From NCBI GenBank assembly GCA_015143295.1, contig CM026565.1, positions 10,662,041 to 10,726,040 on the forward strand: a stretch of DNA of 64,000 nucleotides, in the 5' to 3' direction. The notes beneath the pieces were generated by a model. That model did no database searches. It had not been told where the DNA came from and was given only the letters and a program-made list of their open reading frames with translations. Of the stretch, positions 54,360-64,000 are shown piece after piece. Made by a program: the position numbers and the translations under genes. The first letter of the stretch is position 1. Every line of letters starts with the position of its first letter. This DNA is from Tetracentron sinense (Eukaryota > Streptophyta > Magnoliopsida > Trochodendrales > Trochodendraceae).

Positions 54360-56660
54360 GAGGAACTTGAAGAATGCTATTGTTGCTAGTAGGGAACTCA
54401 TCTTGCCTTGGTTGATAAAGTTTCAAACCACATGTTGTAAGGTTCGACATTGATCAGTGAGATGTCCCAGACCCTTATGATACGCACAATGTTGGTCTAT
54501 GCAAAATCTCCAAAGCAACGGGTTAGGATGAGATTGTGAGATCTTTTGGCTTAACTAGTTGTGTTTGGATTAGAAAAGGTAAAAGCTGACTAACTATACA
54601 AGTCAAGAGGTGAACTTTCTAGGTTGGCCATGCGCTCGTGGTTGAATTTGAGACTGAGGTTGGACTAGGACTCCCTGTGGTTGTGCCCCAAGTGCAGGTA
54701 TTTCAATTAGTGTAATTGGTGCAACCGATCTGCACCTCTCATTACTTTGTCTACTATTTCGGTTATTGTAACCAAGACTGATTCAAATTTGCATGGATGT
54801 TCCCTGATGGTTGCTTCCATCCTGCCCCACTTTGGGACAATTATTGCAAAATCTTTTGTAGATAAGGCCACCGTCAGAGTAGAGTAAGGCTGCTCTAAAA
54901 TACTCAAGAAAGTAGAAATTAATTCATATATTGGTAGTGCCATCTTCATCTTGAAGACCATTTTTCTCCACAAAGTCTCATATTCCATGAAAGATTGATC
55001 ATTTTTCTAACACATATATTCCAAGTCACCCTTCAATTGGAGTTGGAGCAACTCCATATTGAATGGTGCATGAAACAAAAACTGCTATGGAGAGGTGGGA
55101 ATCCGAATTCGTATTAGGAAGAGATTCGTCATTTTTCTTGCAAATGTTCCAAGTCACTCTTCTATGAGAGCAACTCCATATTGAATGAGTACTATTCCAG
55201 AATGCGTCTGCCAAATCTTTTCAAGTCCTTCTCTTCTCCAAATCTAGGGACATGAATCATCTGTAAGGCTCTTTTGAAAGTATTGGATGAGTAATGCCTC
55301 ATCATCACCATACTTAATCATGTCTCTGCAATAGAGTCAGAGATAGGTGCAAGAGGGCAACCTTTGCCACTATACTTTTCGAAATTTGGTATCTTAAATT
55401 TGATGGTCAATCATAATTTTGGTCACTATTGATATTTGGATTTGTAATTTACAACTTATGGAGGGTTAAGTTCGGAATAGAATTTGGGCATGGTTATATG
55501 CATTCATACTAACCTGTGAATATTTTGTTGTGCCTTGAGTTTAGATCTAATCAAATGATATTAGTAATCATGTCTTCATTTGGGGATTAAATGTCCATTT
55601 ATCATGATTGACCATCATCTCCATTATCAGATTATTTTACCTCATCATGCTTCGAATTTTGGAGCGTGACATAGAAGGTGTCTCAAACCCTTCGAGGCAA
55701 GGACTAGTCCACTTGGGTGTCCGCACCAACCCACACGAAATTTTCCTACTGTTATCCATCTGCAATTGCCGACTCTTCAAGAGAAGTGATGTGTCAGGAA
55801 TGACTGGTATATGATGAGACTATTGGTATGGCTTTGTTTATCTCCTCATCATCTTGGTCGTATTGACCATAACTAGGGTCGATAGTGGGTTGTGCGTGTA
55901 CGAATGAAGTGTCTTTAGGGAGGGGCATGGGCCGTGATCTGGGTTGGTTCATTGGTTGCTGTATTGGAATGGGTTCAACTAACCAAGGTTTAAAATTTCG
56001 TGAAATTTCGGTTTCGGACAACCCCAACGAAACTGGATTTATTTCGAAAATCAGATTTTGGCCAAAATTTCGAAAATTTTAGGTGAAATTTCGGATTTCG
56101 AAGATTTCGGAATTTCGGTCAAAATCTGATTTTTTTTTAAAAATAGTTTTTTTAAAATTAAAATTCCATACTTCGTATTTTTATTACCTAATAGGGTATG
56201 CTTTTGACATATTAACCCCTTAGTTACACATATAAAATCCGATGAGGGTAATATTGGAATACATACCCTATTTGGTAAAACTTTTCAAAACATGTTTTTT
56301 TATGTGATATTTTTTATTTAGGGTGACTAATCGGTATTTATTTCTAATATTTATATAAATATATAAAATTTTAATAAAATATTATTTTTTAATATATATA
56401 TTAATAAAATATTAATATTTCGAATTTCGAAATTTCATTGAAATCTCGCAATATTTCGAGATTTCGGTTGGGGTTGGCTGGCCGAAGTCCCCGGAAATTT
56501 CAAAATTAAATCCTCGCAACTGACATGGTGCCACAGTGAAACCTTTTAGGACGTCAAAGATGCTGGTCATGGTGTTCTTCATATCCATGATATTTTGGGT
56601 GTTGCTGCGGACAATCTCTTGGATCAGCTCGGTAGGATTTGACACTTCGCCGGCTCTATT
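54360..56660 (-). pseudogene. Ogre-like (Tat lineage) gag remnant, interrupted
   Basis: Minus-strand blocks in order: 56645-56520 (MSNPTELIQEIVRSNTQNIM), 55985-55800 (PIPIQQPMNQPRSRPMPLPK), and 54988-54707 (MEYETLWRKMVFKMKMALPI, FLSILEQPYSTLTVALSTKD, DFAIIVPKWGRMEATIREH), the last matching the gag of Tat/Ogre elements (Y-RWR... L...F...L...Y...M). It is broken by stops, a dispersed repeat at 55640-55790 and an AT-rich MITE at 55985-56515. Long dead. Confidence 0.5.
55985..56515. mobile_element. MITE-like element rich in GAAATTTCG, inserted in the gag remnant
   Basis: The left part has repeated GAAATTTCGGTTTCGGACAACC-type phrases and the right part the inverse (ATTTCGAGATTTCGGTTGGGGTTGG), enclosing a very AT-rich centre. 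The gag frame is split exactly across it (LRG|...|NFKPW). Ends are approximate. Confidence 0.5.
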
Positions 56661-56874
56661 GATGCTGCCTCAAATTCATCTTTCACTTGATTGACTGTTT
56701 TAGAATCAGAATTGCGGTCATTGAGCGAGTTATATGACTTAACTTATGAAAATTTGAAAGATACACATTAAAACAAAATGTATAAGCTTGATAAATAGAT
56801 GTGGATGCGTACCACAAATGGGTGAGAGTTAGACAAGACCTCTTATTGATGGGACTTTAGAATGTACGATGCAG

Positions 56875-57125
56875 ATACCAAAGATTTGGGATGGGATTTG
56901 ATTGGCTCTCGCCCGGATCAAAATCTTTAACCTCCCTTGCCAGTGACATGTGGTGATAAAAAGGGTACAAGATATCAAATATTAAAAAAGAAAAATAAAA
57001 GAACAAAAAGAGGGGAAATGAAATGACTTCTCCTTCTTTTTATCGTCACATGATGGACAAAGGCCTTAGATAAGATAATTTGATCCGTCCAGATCCAGAT
57101 CAAATCCCATCCCCCAAGATTTACA
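56875..57125. repeat. MITE-like inverted repeat
   Basis: AGATTTGGGATGGGATTTGA...CCCGGATCAAA near 56880-56925 is inverted as GATCCAGATCAAATCCCATCCCCCAAGATT near 57095-57122. The centre includes a CACATG..GATAAAAAG / CTTTTTATCG..CATG pairing. Superfamily not assigned. 56661-56874 shows nothing. Confidence 0.55.
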
Positions 57126-57155
57126 CTTCGGCGTCACTCTTTGCATGGCCGTGAG

Positions 57156-57396
57156 CAGGGCCAGCCCGTCCATTAGGCCAATAAAGCCTTTGCTTTAGGC
57201 CTCATTAAAAAAAATAATAATAATAATATTAAAAAGACACTATTTAGAATATTAAAAAAAACAAAAGGCGCATTTAGAATATTAAAAAGACCTCATTTAT
57301 AGTTATTTGTATTTTTAATAACATTAAATTTTTTTTTTTAAAAAGTCCCATTTAGAATTTTTGCTTTAGGCCTCCAAATGGCTTGGGCCGACCCTG
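57156..57396. mobile_element. hAT-like MITE
   Basis: Ends CAGGGCCAGCCCGTCCATTAGGCC and GGCTTGGGCCGACCCTG with subterminal TTTGCTTTAGGCCTC in the same relative orientation at both sides. The flanking 8-mers GCCGTGAG and GCCGAGGA match at five of eight positions, a decayed duplication. Confidence 0.65.
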
Positions 57397-57478
57397 GCCG
57401 AGGAAGACATGTAATTAGGGGATTGATAGCATGCATTGCACATTTCGTTGAATGGAACACGTGCACCTCCCAAGCTCA

Positions 57479-57728
57479 CCACATGTTCTTTTTGACACTC
57501 ATTAATTGTGGTTAAAATTCATTCATACCTAGGGTTAAATAAACTAATCTTAGATTTTAGAAATAATATTTTAAAAAATTAACACTGGTTTTGATTTCAC
57601 TCACTCATGTGGTTAATTTTTTAAAGATTTTTTTTCCTAAAAAATAAGATTATATTATTTAACCCTAAAGGTATGTGAATCTTAACGACAAATAATAGGT
57701 GTCAAAGAGCACACATGGGGAGATGCAT
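57479..57728. mobile_element. MITE family A copy
   Basis: Terminal arms CACATGTTCTTTTTGACACT...AATTGTGGTTAAAATTCATTC and GTATGTGAATCTTAACGACA...AGGTGTCAAAGAGCACACATG are inverted, related to 52110-52380. From 57730 to 58061 no feature seen. Confidence 0.6.
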
Positions 57729-58061
57729 GCTATCTCACCTCCTCAGTAAAACAGTTGTAGAGTGGTGCCGAGTGTGAATCTCGGACATCTGCTTGGAGTA
57801 CCTGAAGAAACAAATGAAAAAGGCTCTAACGTGATGTCATGTGCAAAGTGCCTAATGAAATGAAACCTAAAATAGGTTCCTTATAGTGGCGTAACCAAAT
57901 CGAGTGATCGCGGCCAACCTCATATTGATGAAGTGGCTCGATGTAAGGCTTGTGCAACCTAATGAGGTTTACCTACACTTAGAGGACCCGCCATCTACAT
58001 GATGCTACTTAGACCCATGTACACCTGATGACAAATGATTGATGATGCAAAGATATAATGA

Positions 58062-59101
58062 TGTTAGACCCTATTGTTTACACCAGAAACTTGCGGCCCA
58101 AGTTTAATGGCCAACCAGCCCAATGGGCCATGAATGAAGCCCATTATACCAATCAAGGCCAGACCTCTTTAAACGTTACGCAAGCCTAAATTCCAAAGGC
58201 CGATGATGGGTTTCCCTTCGAAGACAATGAATGGCCCAATCCAGACACGTGCTGAAATTTGACACAATAAACAACAAGCATGTGACAGTGCTCACCCAGA
58301 TATGTTTGAAAAAGAGACAGTTGGCTAAGTCGTTAGACCATTGAAGACGATCAAGCAAGGTAGTTATGGTAACTACAAGGATGATTCCTACGACAGGTTC
58401 TGTTTCAAAGGAGAGTAACCATCTCAAGGACACATGGATGAAATTAAGACTCTACATCAAATTAGAGGGTATGGTTACCATAACTGTTTTTGACGAGTAT
58501 AAAGCAGCTAAGACCCCAAAGGAAAAGCTCTTGCACAATCAACACACACCCAACATTGCTCCACAACAAACTTGCCCTACGACAAATCTACTCCTCCTCA
58601 AGAAGAGTTAGTTTTCACAGTCCTTAGTAACCGATTCCCCTGAAAATTTACTTCAACTTAGTTTCCTCCTCCGGGAGAGTCTGCTTAGTTATTTTACTTT
58701 CAGCATCATCCTCTACAATGGAACTTTGTATTTTGTCTCTGCGACTCACTTTGATCGCATGATAGTTTGTAAGTTATCTTTCACGGTTACTTTCAATCAA
58801 ATTAAATAGATTACGTATGTTTAATCATCTTCATCATCTTTCACATTATCATATTCTGCTTTGCTCTGTTAATTTGGAAAGTCATTCAGTTACCGATGAC
58901 ATTATAGAACTCATCATAGAAGGACGAACCCCCCTCTCTAAATCGCCCGATTGATGCATTTTGGCGGTGGCTGACCGGACGGCCGAAGCGAATGCGCTCT
59001 CGGTTACTCTTTTTGATTCAGCGCCCGGGGTCTAAAGGTTTCCGTCTGATTGCGCCACATGGTCTTGGCACACCCGACACAAACAAGATTTTCAGCCAAC
59101 A
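58062..59101 (+). repeat. 5' LTR of a Retand-like (Tat lineage) gypsy element
   Basis: Begins TGTTAGACCCTATTGTTTAC and ends TTTTCAGCCAACA directly before the PBS-like site at 59111, with a TATA box at 58498. About 1040 bp. The LTR is paired only with the gag remnant downstream. The 3' part of the element is lost. Confidence 0.6.
58498..58504 (+). promoter_or_regulatory. TATA box of Retand-like LTR
   Basis: GACGAGTATAAAGCAGC at about 440 bp into the LTR. A poly(A)-signal-like region and C/T-rich leader follow. Confidence 0.4.
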
Positions 59102-59110
59102 CCTTTCTTT

Positions 59111-59127
59111 TGGCACGCTTGGTGGGA
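59111..59127 (+). other. Putative primer-binding site of Retand-like element
   Basis: TGGCACGCTTGGTGGGA, nine bases after the LTR end, in the style of the TGGC-C---GTGGG PBS of Tat elements. The tRNA is not assigned. Confidence 0.45.
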
Positions 59128-59151
59128 CCGCATATTACTTGTGTAGTTAAT

Positions 59152-61037
59152 ATGGCCGGAGGCCAAGGTAGAAGAGGTAGTGATGCCTCATATAATGTTA
59201 GTCAAGGGGAAAATATCCTCATACAGGATAATCTGGTACTTCTACTGATTTTTGAGACAAATTCCGAGGAAGTTCCTTAAGGAGAGGCATGCTCATCCTC
59301 TCCTATAACGTTGGAAAGTGTGGCAGCGGCACTTTCCAACATGAAACAAAGCCTAATTGATGAGTTTCAAGCCCATATGAAAAATTTCAACAGAACCATG
59401 GAGTCATTGTTCGAAAGATTAGACCATGGTTCTATGCCAAGAACTCCACCATATGTTGACAAGCCGGACCCAACTCGGGAACCACCCGAAAGGGTAGAAA
59501 ATTGTGTTCTATTGGTTCCAAACCTAGGCCTTGACCATAACGGCCAGGCCGAAGAAAGAAGAAAAGGTTATAACGGTTGAATTAATTGCCGAAATAGGGG
59601 ACAAAATAATATACCACCTATAGGGCCCGGGGGGCAACCACCGATCTCCATGCTTGGAGGGCATAATTATAAATGACCGTTTGATCGTGACCAACATGCG
59701 GCACCTGCTGCGGGTGGGCCAATCTTGTTTGTACCCCCAGCACATCCAGCTCAACCACCAAACCAAGCTGCCTTAGATAAGAATGAAGTCATGAACATGG
59801 TACATGAGGCTATTGGTTGCATGTAGCCGAGAAGAATGAGCAGACACATTTACAGGAAACCTTATCCTGATTGGGTGGGTCGGCAATTTGAAAAGCCGAG
59901 GGGATATAAAATACCAAAATTCAGTTTATTCTCTAGAGAACATGACCAATCCACAATCAAACATATTGGTTGCTTTATCATGCAAAGTGGTGAAACTTCG
60001 ACTTGTGATTATTTAAAACTTCGATTTTTTTGGAAATTCTTTGACAGGAATAGCTTTCGCCTGGTATATTAGCTTACCGGGCTAACTCAATTTTAAATTG
60101 GTAGGACATGGAAGAGAAATTCCATACACAATTCTTTCGGATAGAAACTGAGGTCTCGATGGCTGATTTATTATGATTGCGGTAACTATCAGGGGAGTCT
60201 GCCGAAAAGTACATTGCCAAGTTCAAGAAACTTAGGAACTGATGCTCAATCATGTTATCGGAGATAGAATTCATCAAATTGGCTCAAAACGGTCTGGAAA
60301 TTGAGTTAAGGAAGAAGTTTGAAGGGATGGAATTCGATGACCTATTCGATTTGTCATCCAGAGCCACAAGATACGAGTGGCTCCTTCAGGAAGAGGGCCA
60401 AAGAAGAAACTATTCAATGGGAGCGTATTTCCAAGACCCAAATTACGAGTTAGATCTGGCCGAAGTAATTGCAAAAAATCCCCATGTCTGTTCAGTCTTG
60501 CAAATGAATGAGGCTAATAACAACACTGCTAGCCAAAATTTCAAAAGGGCTCCTTTTGAAGCCGGTAATAATTTTTCCTTTGACATTTCAGAGGCCAATG
60601 AAATCTTTGATCACCTTTTGGCCTCGAAATTTATTCGGCTGGTAGAGTGACAAAAAATTCCTTGAGCTGAAGAATTACGAAAGAAGGAATATTGCAAATG
60701 GCATGGCTTAAAAAGTCATTCAACTGCCAACTGTGTGGTGTTTCGAAACATCATTCAGAAAAATATCGACGAAGGTCTGTTGAAATTTCCTGAAGAAACC
60801 AAAGGTGAAATGGGAGTAGATTCTAACCATTTCCCACCGATTGCTAGTGTTAGCAAGACATTAGTAAATTTACAAGATTTTTCAAAACCACGACAGAAAG
60901 TGGAAATAGAAAACAATATCTCAACTATGCCACAGCAAACTAAAGTCAAACACACGGCTAGGAAAAATGGCAAATTCAAAGAGGGTGAGTCCTCTAAAGG
61001 CTCATTAGCAAAAAATCAAATGTGCCATAGATGCCGC
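59152..61037 (+). pseudogene. Retand-like gag remnant with frameshifts
   Basis: Blocks in several frames: ATG 59152 (MAGGQGRRGSD), 59311-59580 (EFQAHMKNFNRTMESLFERL), 59836-60072 (YPDWVGRQFEKPRGYKIPKF, then the gag domain), 60252-60650 (MLSEIEFIKLAQNGLEIELR, DLFDLSSRATRYEWLLQEE, FDISEANEIFDHLLASKFI) and 60735-61010 (FRNIIQKNIDEGLLKFPEE, VDSNHFPPIASV). This is the long gag typical of Retand/Tat gypsy elements, before the protease. Several frameshifts and stops occur, and it is cut at 61037 by family X LTR sequence. Confidence 0.8.
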
Positions 61038-61354
61038 TGCAACGCGCAAATTTCGTTACGGTCAAATTACCTTCATTGTTGTGTGGAGTTTATTATTTTT
61101 TGTGGGGGACTATCCTTCCAATTCGAGTAAACCCAGATTGTTAATTACCTTCCCGATTGGGGAAGAACCTTTAATTAAAAAGAAGAATAAATATTTGAAT
61201 AAATTTATATTTATTTATTCAAAGGGGTCGCCCAACTCCCATGTAGACATTACAGAATGCCTCGTTGAGGTCTTTGTATCAAGAAAAGGGAAAAGAAAAA
61301 GAGGTGGCCATATTGGGGGTTCACCTAATATTCTCTATTGATGGGAGATCCTTT
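61038..61354 (+). repeat. LTR fragment of unclassified family X (plus orientation)
   Basis: Begins TGCAACGCGCAAATTTCG and parallels the reverse complement of 38660 down to about 38330. It ends where an Angela-like LTR begins. Two copies in opposite orientation, about 22.4 kb apart. Confidence 0.5.
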
Positions 61355-61901
61355 TGTTAGACATAATGCCCAGAAAAGTCATTTAGATTGTAAGATTCTT
61401 ATTAATTTGATTAATAGAGACTTGTTCTTTATCTATTGTGAATTCATTATGGGTAATTGACCATGATCATGAGATGATTTATATCATATGAGATATCGAC
61501 AAAGGTCTATAGGATATATTGTAGGAAAGCTATGTGATGAGACTATCATAGGTAGATATAGCTTTCTAGTTCCTTATATCTTATATAGTTATAGCTAAGG
61601 GTGAAGTTGGGCACTTCACTTATATGGCTGCCACAATGCTAAGATGTTCTCAATGGTTGGGATATAGTTTTATCTCAAACTATTGTAGTGGAGACTACAC
61701 ATTAGCATATGGGTGCTTAAATGTACAGTGACTGATTACATGCAATGAGAGATCTCTTGCATAAACATTTTATCAGATAGTTGGTCTCTCATTTACATTG
61801 AACAGTTTCAATGATCCTTAGATCTGATGAGTTCATTTATAACTGAACAGCAATCTGACTATTTTGATTCCGCCAAAGTACCCTCTACCTGAGGGACTAT
61901 G
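61355..61901 (+). repeat. Angela-like copia LTR fragment
   Basis: TGTTAGACATAATGCCC matches the 5' ~550 bp of 40055-42257 closely and colinearly (AAAAGTCATTTAGATTGT..., GAGATGATTTATA.CATATGAGATATCG). It is cut by the LTR starting at 61902. Confidence 0.8.
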
Positions 61902-62175
61902 TGTAGAGCCCCGGAACTTTTTGTATATGTCTTGGTATGTGTGCCAAGGCATGATGCCTATGTAATCCCCAATTTCATGAAATGAGAAATGAGAATCGGA
62001 AACTTTTGACAATAGTCTCAAGAGTGCTATAATTAATTAAATAAATTATTTAGTAATGTCTATAAGCCTTGAAAGAGTCCTAGTCATGTTTAGAAAAGGT
62101 AAAAAGGGAAGTAGGATAACTCCAAGTAGTGGAAATGGGTGAAAAATGGTATCAATGCAGAAATTTGCAGAGCAC

Positions 62176-62360
62176 CGATCGCTCAGTCCATGTAGCGATC
62201 GATCGGTCCATAACCAATCAATCGGTAGTTATCGACTGGTGCACTTTTTTGTGTGGGAAAAAATTTCAGAGAGCTTGTTTTTGACCAGTCGATCGGTCAA
62301 AACATCTTGCGCTTGGTAAGCAACCGATCGCTCGGTATTTACCATCGATCGATCAGTGTA
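62176..62360 (+). promoter_or_regulatory. Palindromic box array (CCGATCGATCGG type)
   Basis: Eight boxes, several decayed (ACCGATCGCTCAGTC, GCGATCGATCGGTCC, ACCAATCAATCGGT, CCAGTCGATCGGTC, ACCGATCGCTCGGT, ATCGATCGATCAGT), with the same central spacer (GGGAAAAAATTTCAGAGAG) as in the other arrays. Confidence 0.6.
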
Positions 62361-63702
62361 TCGCGTTTTGCAGAAATTTCAGTAAGGGCTTTTTCCTCTT
62401 TCGGGAGTTAAACCCTTGCCTATTAAGGCTTGCCCGAGCCTTGAGGGCTTCATTTCACATATTTAGGGTATTTGAGAGAGAGTGAGAGAAGAGAAAGGGG
62501 ATTCTAACCTAGGGTTTCCATTTGAGAAGAAATCAAGGGTTTAAAAACCCTAGATCATCAAGCTTGGATCTCTTCATGTTCAAGGTTCAAACTCGTGGGG
62601 AGCATGGTCTCCAAGCTAGGGCAGCGTTCAACCTCGGCTCTTGCAAAGGGTTCTCTTCCACTATTCAAGGTCGGTACCTTTTGCTACCCTCCTAGTTCAT
62701 ATCCTCCCATTTTCTTCCCTTCTTTCTTGTTTTCCCTAAAAGTAAGAATATAAATATGAGATGGATGGTTGTGTGGAGATGAAAGGGCGATGGATGCCGG
62801 GTGTATGCATTGTGATGAATGAAATGGGAAGGGCATTGTACCAATAATAAACATACGTGTATGTTGTGAACACAAACCCACCTAGAAAAGTATGATGTAG
62901 GCCTTAACGAATAATGTACACGCCATGTATTTGATGAAATGCCAAGATGAAGACAATGAGTTGTAAATCAAGGAATGCATGCTTAAATGCTTATGAAATT
63001 GCTAGGGCTTATGATAGTGTAATCACTTGCTTTCCCTAAATTGCATGAATAATTACTTGCTCAATTAATGATGTTCTATGTATTGTTAAAATCCCCAAAC
63101 GTCATATTAAATCCCAAATGAAAGTATGCACACGATCCCACGAGCACGGCATGCATGACATGGTTTACCGATGATTTTCAAGAATAAGGATGTTCGAGGT
63201 GGGACATATCTTACGATATGTTTTACCTCACTTTTGACAAGAGAACAAGAACAAGCATCGCATAGGAGGGAGTCTACACTTCCCTCCCTTCCATGAGGGG
63301 TCTCCCCTCACTCACAAGAACATATCATGAAGAAGGGTCTCCCTTTCCTCTCTAGTGCATCTCATTAAAGAAGGGCCTCCCTTCCCTCTCAAGTGCATCT
63401 CACAAGCGCATCTCACAAGTACATGAGCATGTTAATTTCCAAGCAAGCACGCATGACAGGCATGACATGGCACGCTCGACAAGATCAAGCAAGACAAACG
63501 TGACAATTTTTTAAGCATGAAATGAGTATTTAAAATCAAGTCAAGTGCATGATGAGTTCAAGAGATTTATCAGCTTTTATGTGAGGCAAGCATGATTATA
63601 AACTGCTTTACTTTCCTGTTTATATGAATTGCTTCCTGCTTTATATATTGCTATTGTTATGCTATGACTGTTGGTTAATATTAGGTACACGTTGAGTATT
63701 CC

Positions 63703-63840
63703 ATGCTCAGCTGTATGTTTATATCGGTAGGTACTGAGGGAGCTGCTGCTCCATTCGACATCTGTGCTCCCGGCCCATGGGTGGAAGAGGAGTACGTTGA
63801 GGAGCCTGTGGAGGAACATCCAGTAGAGGGCTACTACTAG
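63703..63840 (+). CDS. LTR micro-ORF, acidic 45-aa peptide
   Basis: ATG 63703, in the hairpin loop, to TAG 63840. Begins MLSCMFISVG, passes through APGPWVEEEYVEEPVEE and ends VEGYY. The start position, the G at the AG|GT and the PWVEEEYVEE core are the same as in 25222-25380, although the flanking LTR sequence is highly diverged. No known domain. Hypothetical. Confidence 0.4.
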   Translation: MLSCMFISVGTEGAAAPFDICAPGPWVEEEYVEEPVEEHPVEGYY

Positions 63841-64000
63841 GTGGTAGATTTTGAGTGATTCGCTGTGGGTGTGAGCTTGAGAGATTAGATTGATATATTT
63901 TGGCGGGCCTGTCCGCACTTTCTTTTGTGTATCTTTTTGTATAAACTTGGATCATGTATATATACACATAGAGGTTTTGGTTAGACTTCCGCTGTGCTTT

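Larger units (their letters stand above)
61902..64000 (+). mobile_element. Tekay-type LTR, continuing beyond the window
   Basis: Starts TGTAGAGCCCCGGAAC after CTATG. Parts: box array 62176-62360, leader with GGGCAGCGTTC shared with the LTR at 43581, donor-like TTCAAG|GTCGGTAC (62670), a family-specific repeat (GAAGGG(T/C)CTCCCTT.CCTCTC, 63260-63410), hairpin TTGAGTATTCCATGCTCAG, acceptor-like GGTAG|GT (63731) and a full micro-ORF. The end is not reached, so solo or full-length is unknown. Confidence 0.8.

Overview
This is nuclear DNA from a flowering plant. The evidence is introns with GT/AG borders, two recognisable plant gene families, and a dense nest of plant transposable elements: Ty3/gypsy Tekay-type and Tat-type elements, Ty1/copia Angela-like LTRs, CACTA, LINE, SINE, TRIM, and hAT and other MITEs. 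I cannot name the species. Only two host loci are visible. One is a nine-exon 3' segment of an ACA8/ACA10-type autoinhibited Ca2+-ATPase (10141-15052, +) that lacks its N-terminal two thirds. The other is a complete two-exon LOB-domain (LBD) transcription factor gene (49918-50807, -).

Layout. 1-2280: a degraded Tekay-like gypsy element (LTR tail, PBS, gag, protease remnant) broken by a reverse LTR fragment. 2281-~7950: a CACTA element with its transposase-associated gene on the minus strand, a phytocyanin exon fragment and a LINE fragment. 9978-9987: a 10-N assembly gap. 10141-15052: the ATPase segment. 15234-16460: SINE, TRIM and a possible LTR remnant. 16879-35281: a second CACTA element split by an Angela-like LTR, a solo LTR (22078-24368, TSD GAAAT) and a complete 10,076-bp Tekay-type chromovirus (24944-35019, minus strand, TSD CATCC). 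35290-38225: a 5'-truncated LINE. 38226-48881: LTRs nested up to three deep (an old LTR holding a copia solo LTR with TSD CTACC and a Tekay LTR with TSD GTATC, which itself holds another solo LTR with TSD TTAGT). 49918-52513: LBD gene, SINE and hAT element. 53150-61901: decayed copia LTRs, Ogre-like and Retand-like gag remnants and MITEs. 61902-64000: the start of another Tekay-type LTR that runs off the window.

The complete Tekay element (24944-35019) is the most informative object. Its two 2469-bp LTRs look identical and it has PBS, PPT, gag, and protease-RT-RNaseH-integrase-chromodomain. Gag and Pol lie in the same frame but are separated by a 132-bp AT-rich segment with in-frame stops. 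That segment has a consensus donor, a branch point (TACTAAT, branch A 22 nt upstream of the acceptor) and an acceptor, so splicing would join Gag to Pol and intron retention would give Gag alone.

Comparing six or more divergent Tekay-type LTRs in the window shows a shared, ordered architecture that known LTR parts do not explain. (1) An array of short palindromic boxes (CCGATCGATCGG type, or a CTCGAGCGAG type in one family) lies upstream of the promoter. (2) A splice-donor-like AAG|GT lies about 200 bp after the TATA box where one is clear. (3) A family-specific tandem repeat follows. (4) A hairpin (GCTGAGTAT-TCC-ATACTCAGC type) leads into an acceptor-like CAG|GT. (5) The acceptor opens an acidic micro-ORF with a conserved PWVEE core. 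This LTR-internal leader intron plus micro-protein is my best candidate for an undescribed module.
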